Part shown: in pieces, positions 35,270 through 42,894 of the stretch | Numbering within the stretch: position 1 is the first letter of the stretch | How the letters are laid out: every line of letters starts with the position of its first letter | From: Synechococcus sp. 1G10 | GTDB taxonomy: Bacteria; Cyanobacteriota; Cyanobacteriia; PCC-6307; Cyanobiaceae | NCBI RefSeq assembly: GCF_002252625.1 | Contig: NZ_NQKW01000001.1 | Location: forward strand, 62,001 to 126,000 | Direction: 5' to 3' | DNA length: 64,000 nucleotides | Notes under the pieces: model-generated | Seen by the model: the letters and a program-made list of their open reading frames with translations, nothing else | What the model was told of the DNA's origin: nothing | The model's database searches: none | Position numbers and translations under genes: made by a program

Positions 35270-35620
35270 TTGAAGCTCTTTCCGTTCAAGTTGATCACCT
35301 CCCTTTGGGCATTGGTGATCGCCTTTGGTATCACCGTGTTTCCAGCGCCTGCTCAGGCGCTGGTTCACATTCATGCTCCATTCCCCATCGCTTTTGCTGC
35401 AATGTCTAACAAGTTCGATGCCGCCGCTAAAGATGCGGAAGGCAAACTGGAATCCGCCTACGGCGAACTGACTGGCGACACAGGCCATCAGATCAAAGGC
35501 AAGGCCAAGCAAGTCCAGGCTTCAGCCGTGAACACCGCCGAAGATCTCAAGCAGGGCGCCAAAGCGGCGGCCAAGAAGGTGAGCGAGATTTCAGGACAAG
35601 CCGCAGATAACATCAAGTGA
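35270..35620 (+). CDS. CsbD-like stress protein with N-terminal export signal
   Basis: The C-terminal 70 residues (SNKFDAAAKDAEGKLESAYGELTGD, IKGKAKQVQASA) form a CsbD-type stress-response domain, normally a small cytoplasmic protein. Here GGAGG and TTG 35270 place a Lys-rich start, hydrophobic core and AQA site in front, as in a signal peptide. If used, the protein is secreted, which is not typical. ATG 35402 could give a plain CsbD protein of about 72 residues, but it lacks a ribosome-binding site. Confidence 0.75.
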   Translation: MKLFPFKLITSLWALVIAFGITVFPAPAQALVHIHAPFPIAFAAMSNKFDAAAKDAEGKLESAYGELTGDTGHQIKGKAKQVQASAVNTAEDLKQGAKAAAKKVSEISGQAADNIK

Positions 35621-35707
35621 AGCCCTCGGGTGCAGCCTCGATGCCCTGCTTGCCAAGGCAGAGAGGGCTGCGCCCGCCCTCATTACCATTCTTCGCAGAT
35701 TGAATCC

Positions 35708-35854
35708 ATGCTTGAGACGATTGCCATCCTCCTTGTGGTGCTGTGGCTCCTGGGCTTGCTTACCTCCACCACGTTGGGAGGATTAATTCATATCCTGTTG
35801 GTGACTGCCGTAATCTCAATTATCTTCCGTCTGATCAGAGGCCGAGGTATCTGA
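35708..35854 (+). CDS. lmo0937-type membrane peptide, 48 aa
   Basis: ATG 35708 starts LETIAILLVVLWLLGLLTS, then GGLIHILLVTAVISIIFRLIRGR, two helices with the Leu/Gly pattern of lmo0937-family proteins. These often lie near CsbD genes and are stress-induced in other bacteria. It is 88 bases downstream of the CsbD gene and may share its promoter. Confidence 0.75.
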   Translation: MLETIAILLVVLWLLGLLTSTTLGGLIHILLVTAVISIIFRLIRGRGI

Positions 35855-35991
35855 TCACCTTGACCAGGAGCAGTCAGAGCTCATACGATATAAGCATCTA
35901 AGCGTCTGTAGCCCTGTAACCCGAGAGAGCGCCCGCCGTGGTTGCCGTCAGAATTCGTTGACTAATTATGCAAGAGTCTTTGGAGCAAACT

Positions 35992-36831
35992 ATGAAAATA
36001 CCTCATAATATCCCTCTTGTGCCACCATCGCCTATCCAGATCAGCGTGGGATTCAAGCTGGAGGTCAGCTGCCCCCAGCCGACCCCGATGATCGTCACTC
36101 TGGGCGTCCATGCCAGCCGGGCAGACGATCTGATTGAGCCCGACACGTTGCAGTTGGATCCGCCGGTACCGCTGCGCTCCTACGTGGATTCCTATGGAAA
36201 CCAATGCCAGCGGCTGGTGGCCCCAGCTGGGCGGCTGCAGATAACTAGCAGAGGGCTCGTAGCCGATCGCGCTCTGCCCGATCCGGTATTGCCTTGGCTG
36301 GAGCAAAGGCCGGTGGAGGATCTGCCGGATGATGCTTTGATCTTCCTGCTGGGCAGCCGCTACTGCGAGACCGATCTACTCACAGAGTTTGCCTGGTCCC
36401 AGTTCCAGCAGCCCTGCACGGGGTGGGAGCGGGTGCAAGCGATTTGCGATTACGTAAACGAGCACGTCCATTTCGACTATGGCCGTACCAACCCGACCAA
36501 ATCAGCGGTGCAGACCTTTGAAAACCGGGAGGGGGTTTGCCGCGATTTCGCCCATCTGGCAATCACCCTCTGCCGGTGCGTCAACATCCCAGCCCGATAC
36601 TGCACGGGATATCTGAGCGACATCGAAGTGCCGCCGCCCCATTCAGCGATGGACTTCCATGCCTGGTTTGAGGCCTACCTCGGTGATGGCTGGCATGTGT
36701 TCGACCCACGCAACAACACTCCGCGGATCGGGCGGATCCTGATCGCCCGTGGCCGGGATGCGGCCGATGTGGCCCTCACAACCACGTTCGGTCCTTCGGT
36801 GCTGGAGTCGTTCGAAGTCTGGACGGCATGA
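35992..36831 (+). CDS. Transglutaminase-like cysteine protease-fold protein
   Basis: ATG 35992 is chosen because GGAG lies 6 bases upstream; ATG 35968 would add 8 residues. The 279-residue protein has an N-terminal beta domain and the transglutaminase-like triad: Cys in GVCRDFAHLA, His in DFHAWFEAYL and Asp in VFDPRNN. Bacterial members are mostly peptidases or amidases rather than crosslinking enzymes. No signal peptide is seen. Confidence 0.85.
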   Translation: MKIPHNIPLVPPSPIQISVGFKLEVSCPQPTPMIVTLGVHASRADDLIEPDTLQLDPPVPLRSYVDSYGNQCQRLVAPAGRLQITSRGLVADRALPDPVLPWLEQRPVEDLPDDALIFLLGSRYCETDLLTEFAWSQFQQPCTGWERVQAICDYVNEHVHFDYGRTNPTKSAVQTFENREGVCRDFAHLAITLCRCVNIPARYCTGYLSDIEVPPPHSAMDFHAWFEAYLGDGWHVFDPRNNTPRIGRILIARGRDAADVALTTTFGPSVLESFEVWTA

Positions 36832-36989
36832 CCTTCGGCATGGTCACCTTGCCTTGCACTCAGCTTCGACGATGGGATGCTGCAACTTCAGCGGCTATCC
36901 AGAACTGTTGGTGATTCAGGGTCAAGATGTAGTTATCCAGGCTCAACGCTCTCTCTTTTCTTTCGAAAACGTTTAACGACTTCCGATCA

Positions 36990-38072
36990 ATGGACTTTGT
37001 CGCCATTTCAGTTCTTGTGCGCTGGCTGCTTGGCTGGGCACTCTGCTTGAGGCTTTACCGGCTCCCTGAGGGCAAGATAAAGGGGAATCCAACCGTTTCG
37101 GTGCTGATTCCTGCTCGGGACGAGGAAGGCACTCTTCCAAATCTGCTGCCAGCCATCAATTCCCAGACTTTCACCCCCCTTGAAGTGATCGTGATTGATG
37201 ATCACTCCAGCGATCGCACCGCTTCTATCGCGGCGGATCTCGGGGCCAAGGTGATGCAACCGCCTTCTCTACCGGATGGGTGGTGCGGTAAGACCTGGGC
37301 TCTGCATCATGGTGTCAAGGCCAGCAAAGGCGAGATTCTGGTCTTCCTTGATGCCGATACCGAGCCAGCTCCCGAGTTCCTGGAGAGGCTGGTGGCTGCC
37401 CAAGAGCAGCTTGGCGGTCTGGTGTCGGTTCAGCCGTTCCATCGCACCGAGCAGGCTTACGAGCAGCTTTCGGTGCTGTTCAGCCTGGTGGGGCTGATGG
37501 CGGTGCCGATGGGGCCGGGATGCGGTGTGGCCTTCGGGCCGGCTATGGCCACCAGTCGTGCTGATTACGACAAGGTCGGTGGCCATGAAGCTGTCGCAGG
37601 CAAAGTGGTAGAGGACTGGTTCATGGGCCACTTGTATGTAGAAGCCGGATTGCCGGTGAGTGCGTACATCGGTGATGGTCTGATCGAGTACCGCATGTAT
37701 CCAGGTGGCTTCAATGACATGGTGATGGGCTTCGCCAAGAATTTCGCCACCGCTGCTGGGGAGGTTCGTGCAATCTGGATGCTGGCCGTGCTCTTGTGGA
37801 TCTCAGGCCTGTTCTGGGCCGCTTGGTGCCTGCCGGCGTCCTTGTTGGGCTGGCCATTGATGGGGCAGCCATCCGTTCTTCCCAATCTGCTCCTCTACCT
37901 TGCCTTTGCGGTGCAGCTGATCACGCTCACATGGCGAGTCGGGAACTTCGCTTGGATTTGCCTGGTGTTCCCGATCCCTGTTCTGTGTTTTCTGGGGGTC
38001 TTTGTTCTGGCAGTCTTCAATCTGAAACGCGGTACGATCGAATGGAAGGGCAGACAGTTTCAAACATATTAG
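36990..38072 (+). CDS. Membrane GT2 glycosyltransferase (CrtQ/HpnB-like)
   Basis: After an N-terminal membrane helix the GT2 domain reads VSVLIPARDEEGTLPNLL, IDDHSSDRT, then LPDGWCGKTWALHHG and FLDADTEPAP with the metal-binding DxD-type site. Three or four helices close the protein (360 aa). The WxGKxWAL segment is shared with HpnB and with CrtQ, the glycosyltransferase of staphyloxanthin synthesis. The next gene overlaps it by 31 bases and resembles CrtO, which favours a CrtQ-like role on a lipid acid. Confidence 0.8.
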   Translation: MDFVAISVLVRWLLGWALCLRLYRLPEGKIKGNPTVSVLIPARDEEGTLPNLLPAINSQTFTPLEVIVIDDHSSDRTASIAADLGAKVMQPPSLPDGWCGKTWALHHGVKASKGEILVFLDADTEPAPEFLERLVAAQEQLGGLVSVQPFHRTEQAYEQLSVLFSLVGLMAVPMGPGCGVAFGPAMATSRADYDKVGGHEAVAGKVVEDWFMGHLYVEAGLPVSAYIGDGLIEYRMYPGGFNDMVMGFAKNFATAAGEVRAIWMLAVLLWISGLFWAAWCLPASLLGWPLMGQPSVLPNLLLYLAFAVQLITLTWRVGNFAWICLVFPIPVLCFLGVFVLAVFNLKRGTIEWKGRQFQTY

Positions 38073-38542
38073 CGGCTCTGGCTTGTGCGCTTGGATGGTC
38101 GGTGTGGTCGGTGCTGGTCGGTTGGCTGGCCCATCTCTTACCCCAAGCGGCTTTAAGTAGCGACACCTGGCTCACAAGACGTCCATGGCCAGAGACCAAG
38201 CAGCTCTACCAGCAACGCCTGGGGATCCAGCACTGGAAATCCCTCTTGCCGGATGCTGGCAATGCCCTACCTGGAGGTGTGCTCAAGAACAGCCTGGTCA
38301 GCCGAGATCCTGCCACTTTGCATCGTCTTGTGGAGGAATCCAGGCGTGCAGAACTTGTGCATCTGGCCATCTGGCCCTTCTGGATCGCAACAGCTCTGTG
38401 GCTACCCCCTGCCGGTGTGTTGATAAACTTGATCTTCGCGACCCTGTTCAACCTGCCCTGCCTGTGGCTGCAGCGCTACAACCGCCTTCGGCTTCAACCC
38501 CTGCTTTTAACCATGCATGGCCGTCATTCCTCAGAATGGTGA
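38042..38542 (+). CDS. CrtO-like (glycosyl-diaponeurosporenoate-type) acyltransferase
   Basis: ATG 38042 gives 166 residues, the same length as staphylococcal CrtO. The central stretch WPETKQLYQQRLGIQHWKSLLPDAGNALPGG corresponds to the CrtO region with WKxxLPD-G, and hydrophobic helices flank it (ALACALGWSVWSVLVGW, LAIWPFWIATALWL, FNLPCLWLQRYNR). In Staphylococcus CrtO adds a fatty acyl chain to the sugar placed by CrtQ. The overlap with the GT2 gene implies coupled synthesis. Confidence 0.65.
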   Translation: MEGQTVSNILAALACALGWSVWSVLVGWLAHLLPQAALSSDTWLTRRPWPETKQLYQQRLGIQHWKSLLPDAGNALPGGVLKNSLVSRDPATLHRLVEESRRAELVHLAIWPFWIATALWLPPAGVLINLIFATLFNLPCLWLQRYNRLRLQPLLLTMHGRHSSEW

Positions 38543-39054
38543 TTCCTCAGACTGCTGATTTCTCAGCAGGTAAAAATATCCGGCAAGTGGGGTCGAGTAT
38601 GTACGTCCACTCAGCCTCAACTCTGAGCCGGTTTGGCTAGGGCCTCTGGATCCTCACAGCTTGCCTGCCTTTGCGAGGAATGGCCCTACGGGCCTTGGCC
38701 TCAGCAAAACCGCAGCAGTTGTCAACTACGAACAAAGCTGGCGACTGACGACGAAGCTTCGAGGAACAAACTCCTAGCGATCGATCAGCTCGGTCAGGAC
38801 CTGCCAAGGAGCCACCGCCAACATCTCCGCCAGGAACTTCTCCCGCTTGGTCTGATTCTTCGCGGTCATCAGCTCATCGTTAGAGATGCCGAGCCGTTGG
38901 GTTGGTGGGGGCGGGCGAAGGGTCCCAGGCTGGCAGGGGCCACCGGAATGTTAACTATGACTGTGGACTGCAGGAAAGAGCACAAGTCGTGCTCGCTGTT
39001 GCGGGGCGCCCTGTCGGCGATATCCAGGGGGCTTTGCCCAATCGCCATCGGCGA
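38543..39054. other. Spacer with transposase scrap only
   Basis: Apart from an IS5-type fragment at 38774-38869 (listed separately) I see no gene in this 512-base stretch. The plus-strand frame open from 38633 has no protein-like features. Confidence 0.5.
38774..38869 (-). pseudogene. N-terminal fragment of an IS5-family transposase
   Basis: From ATG 38869 the minus strand encodes 31 residues, TKREKFLAEMLAVAPWQVL, matching the conserved N-terminal REKFLAEMxxVVPW region of IS5-type transposases. A TAG then ends the frame, and the DDE domain is absent. No terminal repeats are evident nearby. Confidence 0.65.
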
Positions 39055-39453
39055 TCACCAGAGGGTCTGACAGGGAAAGGCGGAGAGCTGTGAATCGGCC
39101 GTCAGGAGCACCAGCCGTTCCACTTCGGCCTGGGCGGCGAGGATGCGATCGAAGGGATCTCGGTGAGATTGGGGGTAAGCCCCGGCCCTCAGCCCATGGG
39201 CTGCTGTGATCGGTAGGCCAACGAAGCCATCGGCCTGCATTAACCCCTGCAAATCAGCGATGGCATCACCGAGTTCAGGCAGCTTCCCGCGGTGGTGCTT
39301 GAGGCTGAGTTCCCACACAGATGCTGCGCTCACCAGGATCGAGCTGGTTGGGTCGATCAGCGTTTCCCGAACTGCCGAGGAAAGCCGATCCGGATCGAAC
39401 CACCACCAGAGCAGCGCATGGCTGTCGAGCAGGTAGCCCGCGGAGTTGCTCAC
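39055..39453 (-). CDS. PIN-domain ribonuclease toxin (VapC-type)
   Basis: The 132-residue protein has the four acidic residues of PIN nucleases: D10 (LLDSHALLWW), E48 (VWELSLKH), D99/D102 (HRDPFDRILAAQA) and D120 (LLTADSQL). Such toxins cleave RNA in the cytoplasm and are held in check by their antitoxin. ATG 39453 overlaps the antitoxin stop (ATGA), the usual coupling in these pairs. It is the last gene of the unit. Confidence 0.9.
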   Translation of the reverse strand: MSNSAGYLLDSHALLWWWFDPDRLSSAVRETLIDPTSSILVSAASVWELSLKHHRGKLPELGDAIADLQGLMQADGFVGLPITAAHGLRAGAYPQSHRDPFDRILAAQAEVERLVLLTADSQLSAFPCQTLW

Positions 39454-39776
39454 GTGTTGGGGGCTGCTGAGATCAGAGGGCTGTCCTCCCAGCTGGCGAG
39501 CTCATCAGCCTCCATAGGCTTCAGCAGGACAACGGGATCACCCAGGGGGCCTTGGCTGCGCAGCCGACCCGGAACACGCTGCGGGGGTGGGGATGCCAGC
39601 GGCATCAGCCGGGCCCAGGGCTTTCCGGCCTTGGCCAGAACGATCGTCTCGCCGGCATGGGCGTCATCAATCAGGCGCGACAACTGGGTTTTGGCCTGAT
39701 GCACATTCACAAGACGAGGCCCTGAGTGCGGCCCAGTGAGCTGCTCTGAAGGCGGCAACGGCAGAGCTGGCTCCAT
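39450..39776 (-). CDS. Phd/YefM-type antitoxin
   Basis: ATG 39776 is supported by GGAG 9 bases upstream; the protein is 108 residues. The Phd/YefM core VNVHQAKTQLSRLIDDAHAGETIVLAKAGKPWARL is intact and gives the DNA-binding dimer; the C-terminal Pro- and Glu-rich tail should wrap the PIN toxin encoded next. Compared with most Phd antitoxins it has about 23 extra N-terminal residues (EPALPLPPSEQ). Confidence 0.9.
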   Translation of the reverse strand: MEPALPLPPSEQLTGPHSGPRLVNVHQAKTQLSRLIDDAHAGETIVLAKAGKPWARLMPLASPPPQRVPGRLRSQGPLGDPVVLLKPMEADELASWEDSPLISAAPNT

Positions 39777-39797
39777 GGCGAAATTCTCCAATGAAAC

Positions 39798-39821
39798 ACT
39801 TAGTTTAGGCAAGGACTAAGT
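39798..39821 (-). promoter_or_regulatory. Probable operator/promoter of the toxin-antitoxin unit
   Basis: A 7-base perfect inverted repeat (39798-39804 with 39815-39821, 10-base spacer) lies 22 bases upstream of the antitoxin start. On the minus strand a TAAACT box lies inside it. Phd-type antitoxins bind such palindromes to repress their own promoter. Confidence 0.5.
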
Positions 39822-39862
39822 CTGTCAGAACTTATTGAACAGAGTGGCCAGCAGCGCGGCTC

Positions 39863-40140
39863 ATGAACCTGCTGCTCGGCTCCAGCCTCTGGATCGACTT
39901 CAGGCGCAGCCGCAGCCCGACCGCCTTCAAGCCGTTCATCGCCCCCTGGGTCGTGGAAACCCGTGGCCCATCGGGCCGAACTGGTGCGCTTCGAGGTGCT
40001 GCGCTTCACCAGCCCGGCCTGAGCATGCCAACGGATCTCTGGCAACGGGCCCCGAGCTGCTGGTGAACGCTGTGGCCCTGCACAGTACGGCCAGCGTGGT
40101 GAGACTCGACACCGATATAGAGGTGATCGCCACCCGCTGG
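39863..40140 (+). pseudogene. Frameshifted PIN-domain toxin remnant
   Basis: Successive segments of a PIN toxin are found in different plus-strand frames: LLLGSSLWIDFRRSRSP, then VAHRAELVRFEVLRFTSPA, then PTDLWQRA, then ELLVNAVALHSTASVVRLDTD. The order and spacing follow a normal PIN protein (first Asp, the E of the RxEVLRF helix, last Asp), so at least two frameshifts and a stop have broken the gene. It lies divergent from the intact pair. Confidence 0.7.
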
Positions 40141-40729
40141 ACGGGGCTGCCCACCGTCAACGCCACCACCAAGCCGACAATCACCCCCTTGATCGATCGG
40201 ATCAAGCGGTAGGCGCTGCCGGATGATTTCGCCCCAGCTTGCGCAACGGCATGTTCACCAGCGTCGCTGAATTGAGCAAGGCTCTGCAGGCCGAAGGCTA
40301 TGTGGTGCTCACCGACGGCGCCATCAATCTGCTCCCCAGCCCCGCGACCAGCGACCGAGATCGAGCTCAGGCTACCCTGACTTAGCGGAAAGCTCGCGAA
40401 GCGGTAGTTGAGGCGCAACGGGCCCAGGCGGGAACTAAGGCGGAAGCGGAAAGACATGGACATGGACATGGGCATGGGCATGGGCATGGGCAAGCGGTGC
40501 TGCTGGAACTCTTCGGATCATTGCATTGGCCAATAGCTTCATTGGTCCGTAGCCCAATAGCCTTTTCTGTGACTGGGATGCAGCTCAGTTGGGTGCATGA
40601 GCATGTCTTCTCACTCTCTTAACACGAATCAGTAACAGTCGGACCACAGCCTCTACACCAAGCCAAGAAACGCAATGAAATAGTGGCAATTGGTCCAAGT
40701 GGGCCATAAACGGATAGTTGCTGCGACAG
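40141..40729. other. Gene-poor stretch with possible remnant and hexamer repeat
   Basis: No intact gene is supported. A short frame 40251-40385 (SVAELSKALQAEGYVVLTDGA) ends at TAG, yet the same frame continues protein-like (REAVVEAQRAQAGTKAEAE) into a His-Gly repeat, suggesting a broken gene. The last 200 bases before 40730 are AT-rich and empty. Confidence 0.45.
40453..40494. repeat. Tandem hexamer repeat, seven units
   Basis: Seven consecutive 6-base units: three of one variant, three of a one-base variant, and one diverged. In one frame they encode alternating His and Gly, in another Asp/Gly and Met. Such tracts change length by slippage. Confidence 0.85.
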
Positions 40730-41785
40730 TCATGAGCTCTCCTCCAACAAGTCGCTCAGGCGAAACTCAACAACACCAGTTACGGTATCTGCGGCACCGC
40801 AATAGATCAGCACTGTTTCCCCCTGATTGATGATTCCAGTTGGGAAGACCACATTCGGCACAAGTCCCTGGCGTTCGTACTCCATTTCTGGCACCAGAAT
40901 CTGACCTCCCGCCCTGCTGATCTTCTCGGGATGATCCAGATCCAGCAGCAGCAATCCTGCGCCATAGCCGCCTATGCCGCTATCTTCTTCTCCCTTATCG
41001 TTGCCGTGGTAAATAGCCAACCAACCCGAAAACGTGCGGATCGGTGGTGTTCCTGCGCCGATGCGTCCGCGATCCCAGGCTGCGGTGGCGCTGAGAATGG
41101 GCTGGTGCCCGCCCCAATTCAGCAGATCAGGTGATGTGGCCAGCCAGATCTCAGGACGGGAGAAGATATGGGCCGCGGTGGGTCTGTGGAGAGCGAGATA
41201 CTTGTCGTCGATTTTCTCAGGGAACAGCACAACATCCTTGTTCTCCGGACAAAAGATCAGTCCGTGATACTGGAAGGAGTTGAAATCCTGGGTTGATGCC
41301 AGAGCTGTTGCCACCCCGTGAGGGGAAACGGCTACATAAGTAATATAGAAGCGATCATTGATTAGACAAATTCGAGGATCTTCCATGCCATAGGCCTCGT
41401 AGTCATGGCTGGGCCTGAGGATCTGCAGCTCGCCCGCTCCCAGACTGCGACCGTCTGGGCTGCGTACAACCCGCAGGTGGGAGGTGGAGGTGAGTCGAAG
41501 CAGGCCCGTCTTCCGGATCTTCACAACCCTTGCATCATTGAAAACAACCTCCTGCTCTGGAAGCCAGTCCGTGATCACATGACCTCTTACCACATCCCAG
41601 CGCGGCAAACCCACATAACCCGTATGGACCTGTCGCGGTGTCTCGGCAACCCGGATCAGCAGGACGACTCCCTCCGCCGTCGCCACCACTCCGGGATTGA
41701 ACGCACCGACAACGCTCAAGTCGTCCTGAGAGGGAGCGAGATCCTCCGGTCGTAGCAGACATCGGCTAGATAGACGCGGAATCAT
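40730..41785 (-). CDS. GH130-family mannoside phosphorylase-like enzyme (compact form)
   Basis: A five-bladed beta-propeller of GH130 type, 351 residues. YGMEDPRI (E135-D136) is the family signature; SHLRVVRS, YLALHRP (H200-R201) and LVPNVVFPTG are also typical, and the His-Arg fits the phosphate-binding site of GH130 phosphorylases. These cleave or form beta-mannosidic bonds with mannose-1-phosphate. It is the last gene of a four-gene operon, its start overlapping the oxidoreductase stop (ATGA). Confidence 0.85.
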   Translation of the reverse strand: MIPRLSSRCLLRPEDLAPSQDDLSVVGAFNPGVVATAEGVVLLIRVAETPRQVHTGYVGLPRWDVVRGHVITDWLPEQEVVFNDARVVKIRKTGLLRLTSTSHLRVVRSPDGRSLGAGELQILRPSHDYEAYGMEDPRICLINDRFYITYVAVSPHGVATALASTQDFNSFQYHGLIFCPENKDVVLFPEKIDDKYLALHRPTAAHIFSRPEIWLATSPDLLNWGGHQPILSATAAWDRGRIGAGTPPIRTFSGWLAIYHGNDKGEEDSGIGGYGAGLLLLDLDHPEKISRAGGQILVPEMEYERQGLVPNVVFPTGIINQGETVLIYCGAADTVTGVVEFRLSDLLEESS

Positions 41786-42894
41786 GCGCTGGAATCAGCC
41801 AGCTGAGTTGGCGCACATGCCATGGCAAGAGAGTTGCGGCCGTTGTCCTCGTTGATGACTCGTGGATGGGAGCGATCTGCCAACCAGGCAATCTGATCAG
41901 TGAACATTGCCCGTAAGAGTTCACAGTAACGGCGCATTTTTTCGACATCCATCCCTGCTCTGAGATCGATCTTTTGATACACATCAAAATGCTTGTGTCG
42001 TCCTCGAGCCAACCGCTCGGAGCCGGAATAGGTATTGATCACGTCGAGCATCGCATCAGGAAAGATCTCCATCAGTGTGCGCGACTGTGCTTCATCCACC
42101 ACAGCTCGGAGGCGGACCCGAGTGGGCACCCATTCATCAAGGGTCAACTCACCGCGCTCAAACAGAAGACGGAATTCCTGGCGTTCCAGGCGCGCCGACT
42201 GAGTGAACCCATGATAGAAAGTTACCAGCGCACCATTGGCATAGCGCACCACGCACTGCACCTGTTCCTCCAGCCCAGAGCCGGGGCGCAGGACGCGCTG
42301 AGAGGCCACAACCATACCCTTACCCAGCCAGCCTTCGAATAGATCAAAAAAGTGCACTCCGTGTTCAATGAAAATGCCACCACTTTTGCTGCTGTCCCAG
42401 AACCAGTGTTCCGGTGAAAGCCCCTCATCACCTGCGGCATTGTCAAACCAACCGTGCAGGAACTCCCCAAGAACCCGCGATTCGATCAGTTGACGCACTG
42501 CTTCGAACAGAGGATTGTAGCGCTGCATCAGATTGGCGATGCAAAGTTGATTGCCGGCACGGGCCATTTGGAGCAGCTCATCAGCCTGCGGCAGCGTGAG
42601 CGCCAACGGCTTTTCGCAGATCACATGCTTCCCTGCCTCCAAGGCGGCACGGGCTTGGGGGTAATGGAGGAACGGCGGCGTGGCGATGTAGACAAGATCG
42701 ACCTCATCCAGTTGGAGCAGGCTCTCCACCTCCAGTGTTTCAGTCACTCCAAAACGGCGGGCCATGGCAATGGCCGCCTCGCGATGGGTGCCGGCGATGG
42801 CGACAAGCTCCACCCCCTTGACCTGGAGAAACTGCTGCAGTGCAAACAGGCCAAACCCGCCTGCTCCGACTGCGCCGATCCGGATTCTGTTCAT
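41782..42894 (-). CDS. Gfo/Idh/MocA-family sugar oxidoreductase
   Basis: The Rossmann N-terminus has GAVGAGGFG; the active-site motif is CEKPLAL (EKP) near residue 95. The C-terminal half (WFDNAAGDEGL, GGIFIEHGVHFFDLF) holds the substrate-side His-D pair typical of the family. Enzymes of this type oxidise or epimerise sugars or sugar nucleotides with NAD(P). It overlaps by 4 bases both neighbours, so it is part of the GH130/GT4 operon. 370 residues. Confidence 0.9.
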   Translation of the reverse strand: MNRIRIGAVGAGGFGLFALQQFLQVKGVELVAIAGTHREAAIAMARRFGVTETLEVESLLQLDEVDLVYIATPPFLHYPQARAALEAGKHVICEKPLALTLPQADELLQMARAGNQLCIANLMQRYNPLFEAVRQLIESRVLGEFLHGWFDNAAGDEGLSPEHWFWDSSKSGGIFIEHGVHFFDLFEGWLGKGMVVASQRVLRPGSGLEEQVQCVVRYANGALVTFYHGFTQSARLERQEFRLLFERGELTLDEWVPTRVRLRAVVDEAQSRTLMEIFPDAMLDVINTYSGSERLARGRHKHFDVYQKIDLRAGMDVEKMRRYCELLRAMFTDQIAWLADRSHPRVINEDNGRNSLAMACAPTQLADSSA

